This document shows, piece after piece, positions 55,366-64,000 of a stretch of DNA of 64,000 nucleotides (within the stretch, counting starts at the first letter, position 1; every line of letters starts with the position of its first letter). Origin of the DNA: Mycobacterium sp. PSTR-4-N (GTDB lineage: Bacteria; Actinomycetota; Actinomycetes; Mycobacteriales; Mycobacteriaceae); NCBI RefSeq assembly GCF_022348085.1, contig NZ_JAKRFN010000004.1, positions 248,001-312,000 of the forward strand. Direction: 5' to 3'. Both the position numbers and the translations under genes were made by a program. Below the pieces are notes generated by a model, which was given only the letters and a program-made list of their open reading frames with translations, was not told the DNA's origin and made no database searches.

Positions 55366-56601
55366 ATGATGTTCGCGATCGGCATCGTGCTCTTCGCACT
55401 CGCCATCCTGCTGTCGGTGGCCCTGCACGAGTGCGGCCACATGTGGGTCGCCCGCGCGACCGGGATGAAGGTGCGCCGCTACTTCGTCGGCTTCGGGCCC
55501 ACGCTGTGGTCCACCCGTCGCCCCAACCGGCTGGGCTCCACCGAGTACGGCGTCAAGGCGGTCCCGCTGGGCGGCTTCTGCGACATCGCCGGCATGACCT
55601 CGGTCGAGGAGCTCGACCCCGAGGATCGCCCGTATGCGATGTACCGGCAGAAGACGTGGAAACGCGTCGCGGTGCTCGCGGCCGGGCCGGGGATGAACTT
55701 CGTCATCGGCCTGGTGCTGATCTACGCGATCGCCGTCGTCTGGGGGCTGCCCAACCTGCATCAGCCCACCAACGCGATGGTGGGGCAGACTGCCTGCGTC
55801 AAAGACGAAGTGACACAGGGCAACCTGGGGGAGTGTGTGACGGCCAGTCCGGCCGCGGCGGCCGGCATCCAGGCCGGTGACGTCATCGTCGCCGTCGGTG
55901 GCACCCCGGTGGCCAACTTCGACGAGATGTCCACCGCCGTCCGGAAACTCAACGGTCCGACCCAACTCACCGTGCAACGCGACGAGAACGGGCAGACTCG
56001 CGAGTTCGTCACCACCGTCGACGTCACGCCGAGCCAGCGGTTCGTGGCCAAGGACGGCGCGGACCCGACGCCCACCCAGGTCGGCACCATCGGCGTCGCG
56101 GCGGCCAGCTTCGGTCCCACGCAGTACAACCCGCTCTCCGCGGTACCGGCGACATTCGCGTTCACCGGGGACCTGGCCGTCGAGCTGGGCAAGTCGCTGG
56201 CCAAGATCCCGACCAAGGTCGGGGCGCTCGTGCAGTCCATCGGCGGTGGGGAACGGGACCCGGAAACCCCGATCAGCGTCGTGGGAGCCAGCATCATCGG
56301 TGGCGACACCGTCGAGGCGGGGCTGTGGGTGGCGTTCTGGTTCTTCCTCGCTCAGCTGAACTTCGTGCTCGGCGCGGTCAACCTGGTGCCGCTGCTGCCG
56401 TTCGACGGTGGCCACATCGCGATCGCACTGTATGAAAAGGTGCGCAATCTGTTCCGGTCCGCGCGCGGCAAAGTGGCCGCCGGACCGGTGAACTACCTCA
56501 AGCTGATGCCGGCCACCTACGTGGTGCTGGTGTTGGTGGTCGGCTACATGCTGCTGACCGTGACCGCCGACCTGGTCAACCCGATCAGGTTGTTCCAATA
56601 G
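55366..56601 (+). CDS. rip1: site-2 zinc metalloprotease Rip1 (RseP family)
   Basis: Intramembrane protease that cuts anti-sigma factors; in M. tuberculosis Rip1 acts on anti-SigK, anti-SigL and anti-SigM. The 411-residue protein has H21-E-C-G-H25 in the first helix, one PDZ domain (about 145-240: [17 protein letters not shown]), and the third zinc ligand in [11 protein letters not shown]. Four hydrophobic segments. AGGAG precedes the ATG (55366 or 55369). Linked here to the SigK-type fasciclin genes nearby. Confidence 0.95.
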   Translation: MMFAIGIVLFALAILLSVALHECGHMWVARATGMKVRRYFVGFGPTLWSTRRPNRLGSTEYGVKAVPLGGFCDIAGMTSVEELDPEDRPYAMYRQKTWKRVAVLAAGPGMNFVIGLVLIYAIAVVWGLPNLHQPTNAMVGQTACVKDEVTQGNLGECVTASPAAAAGIQAGDVIVAVGGTPVANFDEMSTAVRKLNGPTQLTVQRDENGQTREFVTTVDVTPSQRFVAKDGADPTPTQVGTIGVAAASFGPTQYNPLSAVPATFAFTGDLAVELGKSLAKIPTKVGALVQSIGGGERDPETPISVVGASIIGGDTVEAGLWVAFWFFLAQLNFVLGAVNLVPLLPFDGGHIAIALYEKVRNLFRSARGKVAAGPVNYLKLMPATYVVLVLVVGYMLLTVTADLVNPIRLFQ

Positions 56602-56611
56602 GAAAGCTCTG

Positions 56612-57778
56612 ATGACCTCCATCGGTTTAGGAATGCCGGCCGCGCCGGCGCCCGTTCTGGCCCCGCGTCGTCCCACCCGTCAGTTGATGGTGCGTGATGT
56701 CGGGGTCGGCAGTGACCATCCGATCTCGGTGCAGTCCATGTGCACCACCAAGACCCACGACATCAACGCCACGCTGCAGCAGATCGCCGAGCTGACCGCG
56801 TCGGGGTGCGACATCGTCCGGGTGGCGTGCCCTCGGCAGGAAGACGCCGATGCGCTGCCGGCGATCGCGAAGAAGTCGAAGATCCCGGTGATCGCCGACA
56901 TCCATTTCCAGCCCAAGTACATCTTCGCCGCGATCGACGCGGGGTGTGCTGCGGTGCGGGTGAACCCTGGCAACATCAAGGAATTCGACGGGCGCGTCGC
57001 CGAGGTGGCCAAGGCCGCCGGCGATGCCGGCATCCCGATCCGCATCGGCGTCAACGCCGGTTCCCTGGACAAGCGGTTCCTGCAGAAGTACGGCAAGGCG
57101 ACGCCCGAGGCGCTCGTGGAGTCCGCGCTGTGGGAGGCCTCGCTGTTCGAGGAGCACGGCTTCGGCAACATCAAGATCAGCGTCAAGCACAACGATCCCG
57201 TGGTGATGGTCGAGGCCTACCAGCAGCTCGCCGCCCAGTGTGACTATCCGCTGCACCTCGGTGTCACCGAAGCGGGGCCCGCTTTCCAGGGCACGATCAA
57301 GTCGGCCGTCGCCTTCGGGGCGCTGCTGTCCCAGGGGATCGGCGACACCATCCGGGTGTCGCTGTCGGCGCCGCCGGTCGAAGAGGTCAAGGTCGGCAAT
57401 CAGATCCTCGAATCGTTGAACCTGCGGCCCCGTGGACTGGAGATCGTGTCCTGCCCGTCGTGCGGTCGTGCGCAGGTCGACGTCTACACCCTCGCCAACG
57501 AGGTCACCGCGGGCCTGGAAGGCATGGACGTTCCGCTGCGTGTCGCGGTGATGGGCTGTGTGGTCAACGGACCGGGCGAAGCACGCGAGGCCGACCTCGG
57601 GGTGGCATCCGGCAACGGCAAGGGCCAGATCTTCGTCAAGGGTGAGGTGATCAAGACGGTGCCCGAGGCGCAGATCGTCGAGACGCTCATCGAGGAGGCC
57701 ATGAGGTTGGCGGCCGACATGGACACGTCGGAAGGTTCCGAGGATGCCAGCGGTTCACCGGTTGTGACCGTAAGCTGA
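56612..57778 (+). CDS. ispG: 4-hydroxy-3-methylbut-2-enyl-diphosphate synthase (IspG/GcpE)
   Basis: Seventh step of the MEP pathway, a [4Fe-4S] enzyme converting MEcPP to HMBPP. The 388-residue protein has an N-terminal TIM barrel ([28 protein letters not shown]) and a C-terminal cluster domain with [10 protein letters not shown] and the third Cys in [15 protein letters not shown]. Starts 10 nt after rip1, so two MEP enzymes flank rip1 in one operon. Rv2868c ortholog. Confidence 0.97.
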   Translation: MTSIGLGMPAAPAPVLAPRRPTRQLMVRDVGVGSDHPISVQSMCTTKTHDINATLQQIAELTASGCDIVRVACPRQEDADALPAIAKKSKIPVIADIHFQPKYIFAAIDAGCAAVRVNPGNIKEFDGRVAEVAKAAGDAGIPIRIGVNAGSLDKRFLQKYGKATPEALVESALWEASLFEEHGFGNIKISVKHNDPVVMVEAYQQLAAQCDYPLHLGVTEAGPAFQGTIKSAVAFGALLSQGIGDTIRVSLSAPPVEEVKVGNQILESLNLRPRGLEIVSCPSCGRAQVDVYTLANEVTAGLEGMDVPLRVAVMGCVVNGPGEAREADLGVASGNGKGQIFVKGEVIKTVPEAQIVETLIEEAMRLAADMDTSEGSEDASGSPVVTVS

Positions 57779-57828
57779 GCGCAAGGTCCCGTTAGGGCTG
57801 CACAAGGGTCGTCGCAGAAAGAGTCCAG

Positions 57829-58692
57829 ATGTCGGCTCCTCCGCTTTTTCGCCTCGTTGACGAGCGAAGGGTGTCGGTGGTGCGCGACATCCGGGACATG
57901 ACCGCCGTCCGGCAGGTTCTCGACGACGATCCGGTGGCCTCGTGCATGGTCGCCTCCCGGGTCGCCGAACACGGCATCGAGCCGGCGGCCATCGGCGGCG
58001 AGCTGTGGACGAGGCGGCGTGCCAGCGAATCCCTCTGCTACGCCGGAGCCAATCTGATTCCGCTGCGCGGTGCAGCCGGTGATCTGAATGCGTTCGCGGA
58101 CAAGGCGATGAGCACGTCGCGGAGGTGTTCGTCGCTGGTCGGGCGCGCGGAACTGGTGCTGCCGATGTGGCAGCGGCTCGAGCCGGTCTGGGGCCCGGCG
58201 CGCGACGTCCGAGCCCATCAGCCTCTGATGGCGCTCGCCACCGCCCCGGCCTGTGCAGTCGATCCCGCGGTCCGGCAGGTGCGCATGGACGAACTCGACG
58301 CCTACCTGGTCGCGGCGATCGACATGTTCATCGGCGAGGTCGGTATCGATCCCCGCATCGGTGACGGGGGCCGCGGGTACCGCCGTCGGGTCGCCGGACT
58401 GATCGCGGCGGGCCGGGCATGGGCACGTTTCGACCGGGGGCAGGTCGTCTACAAGGCGGAGGTGGGTTCGCAGTCGCCGGCCGTGGGGCAGATCCAGGGC
58501 GTGTGGGTGCATCCGGATCTGCGGGGCCGCGGTATCGGAACCGCGGGCACCGCCACCGTCGCGGCGGCCGTCGTGGCGAGCGGGCGCATCGCGAGCCTGT
58601 ATGTGAACAGCTTCAACACGGTCGCGCGGGCCACCTACGCGCGGATCGGGTTCACCGAAGTCGCGTCTTTCGCCACGGTGCTGCTGGATTGA
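57829..58692 (+). CDS. GNAT-family acetyltransferase (Rv2867c-like)
   Basis: A 287-residue protein with a family-specific N-terminal half (DUF4081-like, about 1-150) and a C-terminal GNAT domain. Acetyl-CoA loop: VWVHPDLRGRGIGTAGTATVA. LYVNSFNTVARATYARIGFTEV is the conserved last strand. It probably acetylates a small molecule or protein N-terminus, but the target is unknown. ATG has AAAGAG upstream. Its stop overlaps the next gene's ATG by one base, so both GNAT proteins are co-translated. Confidence 0.88.
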   Translation: MSAPPLFRLVDERRVSVVRDIRDMTAVRQVLDDDPVASCMVASRVAEHGIEPAAIGGELWTRRRASESLCYAGANLIPLRGAAGDLNAFADKAMSTSRRCSSLVGRAELVLPMWQRLEPVWGPARDVRAHQPLMALATAPACAVDPAVRQVRMDELDAYLVAAIDMFIGEVGIDPRIGDGGRGYRRRVAGLIAAGRAWARFDRGQVVYKAEVGSQSPAVGQIQGVWVHPDLRGRGIGTAGTATVAAAVVASGRIASLYVNSFNTVARATYARIGFTEVASFATVLLD

Positions 58693-59366
58693 TGCCCGAC
58701 CAGGACGCGGCGCAGCGGACGATCATCGCCGATGCGATGGTGCGCGCATTGGAGCGCCGCCACGACGTGCTGGACGCGGTGGTGGCGTCCGAGGACTACG
58801 ACGCCGCGATCGAAGCGCTGGAGGAACTGCTCGACACGAGTGCCGAGGCGGCCGAGGCCGTGCTGCGGTTGTCCTTCGACCGGCTGACCCGCGTGTCGCG
58901 GCGCCGGATCGCCGCGGAGCTGGACAGCCTGACGAGTCAGGTCTCGGAGAGCCCGGTCGAGCACGCGCCGGGGTCGGCCCGCCGGCTGCGGCTGCGGCCG
59001 TTCCGCGCGGACCTCGACGCCGACATCTTCGCCGCCCGCACCGGTGACGTCCGCGCTGCCGGCGACGGCACGGACTCGCCGCCGCGCGAGCTGGCCGACG
59101 AGATCCGCGACGCCGTGGCCCGGGTCGCGGCCGAGGAAGCGGCGTGGCTGGTCGCCGAGGTCGGCGGTGGCAAGGCCGGCACGGTCAAGGTCGGCATGGT
59201 GTTCGGTGAGCTGTGCGGCGGTGAGGTGGACGTGCGGATCTGGATTCACCCCGACCACCGCAAGCAGGGCTACGGCACGGCGGCGCTGCGGACCTCGCGT
59301 TCGGAGATGGCCGCGTATTTTCCCGCCGCGCCGCTCGTCGTGCGGGCTCCCGCCGCGGGCGCGTAA
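58692..59366 (+). CDS. gyrase-A-like coiled segment fused to a GNAT domain
   Basis: A 224-residue protein with two parts. Residues about 8-82 (RTIIADAMVRALERRHDVLDAVVAS, then AEAVLRLSFDRLTRVSRRRIAAEL) match the pattern of the GyrA/ParC helical arm: a DEVI-ALIRAS helix, then LS..QA.AIL.LRL..LT...R..I..EL. The rest (about 140-224) is a GNAT-like domain with IHPDHRKQGYGTAAL. The catalytic Tyr region of GyrA is absent. It overlaps the preceding GNAT gene by one base and occupies the position where M. tuberculosis has relFG. Role unknown; acetylation or competition at gyrase is a hypothesis. Confidence 0.75.
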   Translation: MPDQDAAQRTIIADAMVRALERRHDVLDAVVASEDYDAAIEALEELLDTSAEAAEAVLRLSFDRLTRVSRRRIAAELDSLTSQVSESPVEHAPGSARRLRLRPFRADLDADIFAARTGDVRAAGDGTDSPPRELADEIRDAVARVAAEEAAWLVAEVGGGKAGTVKVGMVFGELCGGEVDVRIWIHPDHRKQGYGTAALRTSRSEMAAYFPAAPLVVRAPAAGA

Positions 59367-59493
59367 TCCCCGCGCCGAATTCGACGAAATGGTCGATCTC
59401 TCTCGAACTTGTGCGCCCGAACGTCGGTTTGGGCGGTGATCCCGCGGTGCGCCTGCAGCGATATCGGATCGTGACTTCTTAACATCAGTCCCA

Positions 59494-61317
59494 ATGGTCA
59501 CAACAGTCTCTTCCGCATCAATCACATCGCGTGTGGCGGCCGTCGTCACGGTCCTGACGGTGGTGCTGGCGTTGAGCGCATGCACACCGCGACCCGACGG
59601 CCCCGAACCCACCGCCGAAGCGTTCTTCGCGGCGCTGGCCACCGGCGATACCAGCGCCGCGGCCGCGCTGGCCGACCATCCCGACGCGGCCCGCGAAGCG
59701 CTCAACGAAGCGTGGGCAGGTCTGCAGGCCAAGGCTCTCGACGCCCAGATTCTGAGCGCCAAGTACGCCGAGGACACCGGCAGCATCACCTACCGCTACA
59801 CCTGGCATCTGCCCAAGGACCGGAGCTGGACCTACGACGGGCAGCTCAACATGATCCGCGAGGAGGGCCGCTGGCAAGTACGCTGGTCGGCCACCGGCCT
59901 GCATCCGCGCCTCGGCGAGAACCAGACGCTGGCGCTGCGCGCCGAGGCTCCGCCGCGGGCATCGGTCAACGAGCGCAGCGGCACCACCGTGCTGGTGCCC
60001 GGCTTCCGCTACGGCTTCGCGCTGGACGCCAAAGCCGCCGGCGAGCAGCTGATGCCGACCGCACGGGCAGTCGCCGACGCACTGCGCCGCTTCGACAACA
60101 CCCTCGATCCCCAGCGCCTCGCCGAGCAGGCCAGCTCGACGGCCGGGCCGCTCAACCTGATGACACTGCGCCAGGCCGACCGCGACGCCGTCGCCGGCGC
60201 GATCGGCGCGCTACCCGGAGTGGTGATCACTCCCCAGCCCGAGATGGTGCCCACCGACGAGCATTTCGCGCCGGCCCTGGTCAACGAGGTGAAGAAGACC
60301 GTCTCCGACGAACTCGACGGCGCGCCGGGGTGGCGCGTCGTCACGGTCAACCAGAACGGCGTGGACGTCGACGTGCTCAACGAAGTGGCGGGTACACCCG
60401 CCCCGTCGATCACCATCAGCCTGGACCGGTCGGTGCAGAACGCGGCGCAGAACGCCGTGGACGTCACCGGCAAACAGGCCATGATCGTGGTCATCAAGCC
60501 GTCGACGGGCGAGATCCTCGCCGTGGCCCAGAACAGCGCCGCCGATCAGGAGGGCCCGCTCGCCACGATGGGTCTCTACCCGCCGGGATCGACGTTCAAG
60601 ATCGTCACCGCGGGCGCCGCGATCGAGCGCGACATGGCCACTCCGAACACGCTGCTCGGATGCCCGGGCCACCTCGACATCGGACATCGCACGGTGCCCA
60701 ACTACGGCGGATTCGACCTGGGCACCGTCCCGATGTCGCGGGCGTTCGCCAGCTCCTGCAACACGACGTTCGCCGAACTGGCCAGCCGCATGCCGCCGCG
60801 TGGGCTCACCCAGGCCGCGTCCCAGTACGGCATCGGGCCGGACTACAAGATCGCCGGATTGTCCACCGTCAGCGGCTCGGTGCCGCCCACGGTCAATCTC
60901 ACCGAGCGCACCGAGGACGGCTTCGGCCAGGGCAAGGTCCTTGTCAGTCCGTTCGGCATGGCGCTGGCCGCCGCGACCGTCGCGGCCGGTCACACCCCGG
61001 TGCCGCAGCTGATCGAAGGGCGCGAAACCGAGATCAGCGGCGACCGGCAGCCGATTCCGTCCGACGTGGTCGACAACCTGCGGCCGATGATGCGACTGGT
61101 CGTCACCAACGGAACCGCCAAGGACCTACAGGGCGCGGGCGATGTACGGGGCAAGACCGGGGAAGCCGAGTTCGCCGGCGGCTCGCATTCCTGGTTCACC
61201 GGGTACCGCGGCGACATGGCGTTCTCGGCGCTGATCGTCGGCGGCGGGAGCTCGGAGTACGCGGTACGCATGCTCAAGGGCATGCTGGACTCTCTGCCGC
61301 CCGACTACCAGGCCTGA
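59494..61317 (+). CDS. penicillin-binding lipoprotein (class B-like, Rv2864c type)
   Basis: A 607-residue D,D-transpeptidase for peptidoglycan cross-linking. Lipobox LSAC (C30), an NTF2-like MecA-N domain (about 35-150), a dimerisation domain (about 150-295) and the transpeptidase domain. Active-site motifs: S366-T-F-K369, S421-C-N423 and K554-T-G556. The ATG at 59494 has TAACAT 8 nt before it and no RBS, suggesting a near-leaderless mRNA. Upstream 59367-59493 holds no further gene. Confidence 0.93.
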   Translation: MVTTVSSASITSRVAAVVTVLTVVLALSACTPRPDGPEPTAEAFFAALATGDTSAAAALADHPDAAREALNEAWAGLQAKALDAQILSAKYAEDTGSITYRYTWHLPKDRSWTYDGQLNMIREEGRWQVRWSATGLHPRLGENQTLALRAEAPPRASVNERSGTTVLVPGFRYGFALDAKAAGEQLMPTARAVADALRRFDNTLDPQRLAEQASSTAGPLNLMTLRQADRDAVAGAIGALPGVVITPQPEMVPTDEHFAPALVNEVKKTVSDELDGAPGWRVVTVNQNGVDVDVLNEVAGTPAPSITISLDRSVQNAAQNAVDVTGKQAMIVVIKPSTGEILAVAQNSAADQEGPLATMGLYPPGSTFKIVTAGAAIERDMATPNTLLGCPGHLDIGHRTVPNYGGFDLGTVPMSRAFASSCNTTFAELASRMPPRGLTQAASQYGIGPDYKIAGLSTVSGSVPPTVNLTERTEDGFGQGKVLVSPFGMALAAATVAAGHTPVPQLIEGRETEISGDRQPIPSDVVDNLRPMMRLVVTNGTAKDLQGAGDVRGKTGEAEFAGGSHSWFTGYRGDMAFSALIVGGGSSEYAVRMLKGMLDSLPPDYQA

Positions 61318-61350
61318 CGGGCGGCGGCCCGGCGGTACGGTGGAACCGTC

Positions 61351-61929
61351 ATGACCGATATCGAGATGCGGATCTCCGATGCCGACCGCAACGGCACTCT
61401 GCGCCGCCTGCACAACGCCGTCGCGCTCGGCCTGATCGACATCGCCGAGTTCGAGGAGCGCTCGGCGATGGTGTCGCAGGCGCGGCTGCCGTCCGACCTC
61501 GACGCCCTCGTCGGTGATCTGCCCGGCCCCGGCGCGATCGTGGCCTCGGCCGCCGACCGCGTGGAGCTGCGCGGGGTGTTCGGCTCGCTCAAGCGGCAGG
61601 GCGAATGGGTGGTGCCGACCCGGCTGGCGCTGTACCGCCGCATGGGCTCGGTGGAGCTCGACCTCACCAGGGCGCGGTTCGCCGGACCGATCGTGATCAT
61701 CGAACTCGACATGAAGTTCGGCGGTCTGGAGCTGCGGCTGCCCGACGGCGCGAGTGCCTCCATCGACGACGTCGAGGTCAACGTCGGCAGTGCGACCGAT
61801 CACCGCAAAGAAGCGCCGGCGGAAGGCAATCCGCATGTCGTGCTGACCGGCAAGGTGGTGTGCGGGTCGGTCGACATCCGCGGCCCGCAGAAATCGTGGC
61901 GGGTCGGTTTGCCCCGGCGTGGCCACTGA
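61351..61929 (+). CDS. DUF1707 (SHOCT-like) protein with C-terminal LiaF-like domain
   Basis: A 192-residue protein. The N-terminal DUF1707 module (about 5-57) reads [32 protein letters not shown], followed by a beta-rich domain (about 70-185) like LiaF/cell-wall-stress proteins ([20 protein letters not shown]). No membrane segment is obvious, so it may be a soluble regulator. It follows the PBP lipoprotein by 33 nt; TACGGT ends 9 nt before its ATG. Confidence 0.82.
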   Translation: MTDIEMRISDADRNGTLRRLHNAVALGLIDIAEFEERSAMVSQARLPSDLDALVGDLPGPGAIVASAADRVELRGVFGSLKRQGEWVVPTRLALYRRMGSVELDLTRARFAGPIVIIELDMKFGGLELRLPDGASASIDDVEVNVGSATDHRKEAPAEGNPHVVLTGKVVCGSVDIRGPQKSWRVGLPRRGH

Positions 61930-61968
61930 TCAGCTGACCGCTGCACCGTCGAGGGCCAGCCCGGCGAC

Positions 61969-61974
61969 TACCAT
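61969..61974 (+). promoter_or_regulatory. -10-like hexamer TACCAT, leaderless mapB start
   Basis: TACCAT ends 7 nt before the mapB ATG (61982), with no Shine-Dalgarno. Candidate leaderless promoter. Confidence 0.5.
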
Positions 61975-61981
61975 CGACCTC

Positions 61982-62839
61982 ATGTCTGTCCGGACCGCCC
62001 TGCGCCCCGGCACCGTCTCTCCGACGCTGCCGGTGCCCCCGTCGATTCCCCGCCCCGAGTACGCGTGGAAGCCGACCGCGCAGGAGGGCAGCGAACCATG
62101 GGTGCAGACGCCCGAGGTGATCGAGAAGATGCGGGTGGCCGGCCGGATCGCCGCCGGTGCGCTCGCCGCCGCCGGTGAGGCTGTCGCACCGGGGGTGACC
62201 ACCGACCAGCTGGACCGGATCGCTCACGAGTACATGATCGACCACGGCGCGTACCCGTCGACGCTGGGTTACAAGGGCTACCCGAAGTCGTGCTGCACCT
62301 CGGTCAACGAGGTCATCTGCCACGGCATCCCGGATTCGACGGTGCTCGAGGACGGCGACATCGTCAACATCGACGTGACCGCCTACATCGACGGCGTGCA
62401 CGGTGACACCAACGCGACGTTCCTGGCCGGCAACGTGTCCGAGGAGCACCGGTTGCTGGTCGAGCGCACCCACGAGGCGACCATGCGTGCGATCAAGGCG
62501 GTCAAGCCCGGTCGTGCCCTGTCGGTGATCGGGCGGGTCATCGAGGCCTACGCTAATCGGTTCGGCTACAACGTCGTTCGTGACTTCACCGGGCACGGCA
62601 TCGGAACCACCTTCCACAACGGCCTGGTCGTGCTGCACTACGACCAGCCGTCCGTGCAGACCGTCATCGAGCCGGGTATGACGTTCACCATCGAACCGAT
62701 GATCAACCTCGGCTCGCTGGACTACGAGATCTGGGACGACGACTGGACCGTCGCGACCACCGACAAGAAGTGGACCGCGCAGTTCGAGCACACGCTGGTG
62801 GTCACCGACTCCGGCGCGGAGATCCTCACGCAGGTCTGA
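61982..62839 (+). CDS. mapB: methionine aminopeptidase type I (MapB)
   Basis: Removes N-terminal methionine from nascent proteins. The 285-residue protein matches the length of Rv2861c MapB, with its N-terminal extension containing the PxxP-type motif for ribosome contact ([12 protein letters not shown]). Metal ligands lie in [39 protein letters not shown] and [11 protein letters not shown] 61982 fits; GTG 61919 in frame would overlap the upstream gene. Ends 20 nt before a lipoprotein gene. Confidence 0.96.
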   Translation: MSVRTALRPGTVSPTLPVPPSIPRPEYAWKPTAQEGSEPWVQTPEVIEKMRVAGRIAAGALAAAGEAVAPGVTTDQLDRIAHEYMIDHGAYPSTLGYKGYPKSCCTSVNEVICHGIPDSTVLEDGDIVNIDVTAYIDGVHGDTNATFLAGNVSEEHRLLVERTHEATMRAIKAVKPGRALSVIGRVIEAYANRFGYNVVRDFTGHGIGTTFHNGLVVLHYDQPSVQTVIEPGMTFTIEPMINLGSLDYEIWDDDWTVATTDKKWTAQFEHTLVVTDSGAEILTQV

Positions 62840-62847
62840 GGCGTCGG

Positions 62848-62853
62848 TAGCCT
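62848..62853 (+). promoter_or_regulatory. -10-like hexamer TAGCCT, leaderless start
   Basis: TAGCCT ends 6 nt before the lipoprotein ATG (62860). Candidate leaderless promoter inside the 20-nt gap after mapB. Confidence 0.45.
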
Positions 62854-62859
62854 GATGCC

Positions 62860-63522
62860 ATGACCTGGCGTGCCGGCTTCGCGACTGTGGTCGCGCTGTT
62901 GCTGGTGGGTGGCTGCGCGCCGACGGTGACCGGGACGGCGACGTGGCCGGGAGCACGGCTGGACCGGGCGCTGCTCACCGCCGCCGACTTCCCTCCCGGT
63001 GTGCACTACGAGCGCATCGACAAGGACCCCGGCGCGGCGGACGGGGCGGGCGGTCCACCACCGATGCTGTCGAAGCCCGAGGGCTGCACCGACGGCTTGA
63101 CGCGGGACATCGCGGCGACGGCCGAGCGCGGGCCCGGCAGCGCCGCCGAATACGTGGCGGCCTACAACGGGGCGCGCATGGTCATCACGGTGCTGACGTG
63201 GCCGCTCGATCTGGCTCGGCTCGCCGCCACCGCCGAGCGCTGCGCGACCTTCGAGACATTTTTCGCTCCCAGCGATCCGGGTATTCCGATGACCACCACC
63301 CGCCTGCAGACCGACCGCACCGACGCTCTTGTCTACGAGCAGACGATGCACCTCGCCGGCGCCGACAGCACCGTCTACTTCTCGTTCGAGAACCTTGGTG
63401 CCACAGCGGTTTTCGGGATCGCGTTCCCGACGCGCGATCCGTCGATCCCGGCCGAGGGCACGTTGCCGCAGACATTCCTGGACACGGTCGACCGGCAGGC
63501 CCAGCGCGCTGCGGCGGCATGA
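62860..63522 (+). CDS. putative lipoprotein (DUF5642-like)
   Basis: A 220-residue predicted lipoprotein: signal RAGFATVVALLLVGGC (Cys 19 acylated). The mature part begins PTVTGTATWPG and has LLTAADFPPGVHYERI and Cys pairs at GCTDGL and RCATF that could form a disulfide. It resembles mycobacterial DUF5642/PknH-sensor-like extracellular domains (tentative). Role unknown. Own leaderless promoter. Confidence 0.8.
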   Translation: MTWRAGFATVVALLLVGGCAPTVTGTATWPGARLDRALLTAADFPPGVHYERIDKDPGAADGAGGPPPMLSKPEGCTDGLTRDIAATAERGPGSAAEYVAAYNGARMVITVLTWPLDLARLAATAERCATFETFFAPSDPGIPMTTTRLQTDRTDALVYEQTMHLAGADSTVYFSFENLGATAVFGIAFPTRDPSIPAEGTLPQTFLDTVDRQAQRAAAA

Positions 63523-63572
63523 CGCATCGGTCAACCGCAGGCAAATCGGCCCGCCGACTCAGGTGTGGACGG

Positions 63573-63578
63573 TAGCGT
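63573..63578 (+). promoter_or_regulatory. -10-like hexamer TAGCGT, leaderless start
   Basis: TAGCGT ends 6 nt before the ATG (63585) of the truncated hydrolase gene. Candidate leaderless promoter. Confidence 0.45.
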
Positions 63579-63584
63579 GGCGCA

Positions 63585-64000
63585 ATGCCCGCTCCCATGA
63601 TCACCGTCGACGGCGTCGGGGTGCCCGTCGAGGTCGCCGGTCCCGAGAACGGCTCGGTCGTGGTGTTGCTCGGCGCCGCCCAGAAAGCGCCCGCCGCATA
63701 CGAAGCCGTGTGCCAGCGGCTGCACACCGCGTCGTTGCGCACGGTGGTCATCGGGCCCGACCCCCGGCTCACGGCGAAGTCGGTGATCGACATCCTGGAC
63801 AAGCTCGACGTGCGGTGGGCGCTGCTGGTGGGGGACAGGCTCGGGGGTGAACTGGCCTGGGAGCTGGCCGCGACGCGGCTGGACCGCTTCATCGGTCTCG
63901 TCGTCATCGACCGCGGTCATCCCCGGGTGCCCGATCTGACGGGCGCCGTGCGTGACGACAGCTGTCCGCCGGTCGAACTCAACACGACCGCATTGGTGAG
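63585..64000 (+). CDS. alpha/beta-hydrolase-fold protein without the nucleophile Ser, 3' truncated by the window
   Basis: An open frame of 138 codons runs off the window end; no stop is present. It starts with a lid-less alpha/beta hydrolase pattern (ITVDGVGVPVEVAGPENGSVVVLLGAAQ). Where the nucleophile elbow GxSxG should be, it reads VGDRLGGELAWELA: the Ser is Arg. A catalytically dead or non-hydrolytic family member is likely. The start is ATG 63585 with a leaderless -10-like hexamer. Confidence 0.65.
   Translation, partial: MPAPMITVDGVGVPVEVAGPENGSVVVLLGAAQKAPAAYEAVCQRLHTASLRTVVIGPDPRLTAKSVIDILDKLDVRWALLVGDRLGGELAWELAATRLDRFIGLVVIDRGHPRVPDLTGAVRDDSCPPVELNTTALV

Overview
The window is high-GC chromosomal DNA from a mycobacterium, most likely an environmental fast-grower of the Mycolicibacterium type. 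From memory of the M. tuberculosis H37Rv map, the core gene order follows the Rv2916c (ffh) to Rv2861c (mapB) segment, with the core genes on the + strand here: ffh, an amidohydrolase, dacB2, rpsP-khpA-rimM-trmD, lppW, rplS-lepB-rnhB, yraN-comM-dprA, viuB, xerC, an M23 peptidase, rpsB-tsf, amiC, pyrH-frr-cdsA-rlmN, mpt70/mpt83, dxr-rip1-ispG, a penicillin-binding lipoprotein and mapB. Secreted fasciclin antigens, a wax-ester-synthase/DGAT gene, a mycofactocin-type SDR and lipoproteins support the genus. A photolyase, a copper amine oxidase module and a lactate-monooxygenase-like gene suggest a free-living relative rather than the tuberculosis complex.

Layout. 1-8.1 kb: a molybdopterin oxidoreductase (-), ffh, two small hydrolases, and two paralogous D,D-carboxypeptidases separated by a long perfect inverted repeat. 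8.2-14.7 kb: translation and secretion core (rpsP, khpA, rimM, trmD, rplS, lepB, rnhB), with a tandem pair of LppW-like lipoproteins between. 14.7-22.2 kb: an accessory block with a lipase, a HAD phosphatase, a CoA-transferase and a thioesterase, facing an unusual adenylation-carrier-membrane-acyltransferase fusion. 22.3-30.7 kb: yraN-comM-dprA, an alkyltransferase-like protein, a TetR/enoyl-CoA isomerase operon with a perfect operator, viuB, an FMN oxidase, xerC and an M23 peptidase. 31-32.6 kb: rpsB-tsf and a strong terminator. 33-43.2 kb: a second accessory block between tsf and pyrH, with a polyprenyl sugar-phosphate transferase, amiC, an ABC exporter, an amino-acid/amine permease, a copper amine oxidase, and a divergent MarR/methyltransferase pair. 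43.3-46.7 kb: pyrH-frr-cdsA-rlmN. 46.7-54 kb: oxidoreductase, thioesterase, WS/DGAT, DUF2631, mycofactocin SDR, photolyase and two fasciclin proteins. 54-64 kb: dxr-rip1-ispG, two GNAT proteins (one carrying a gyrase-A-like coiled segment), a PBP lipoprotein, a DUF1707 protein, mapB, a lipoprotein and a truncated alpha/beta hydrolase.

Functional links. Several genes act on the envelope: two DacB, two LppW, PbpLipo, M23 peptidase, Rip1, LepB, CdsA and the sugar-phosphate transferase. Dxr and IspG belong to the MEP isoprenoid pathway. rpsP, rplS, rpsB, tsf, frr, trmD, rimM and rlmN serve the ribosome. A recurring regulatory theme is a -10-like hexamer ending 6-7 nt before a start codon with no Shine-Dalgarno, implying leaderless transcripts for about fifteen genes. 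No tRNA, rRNA, CRISPR array, insertion sequence or prophage was recognised.
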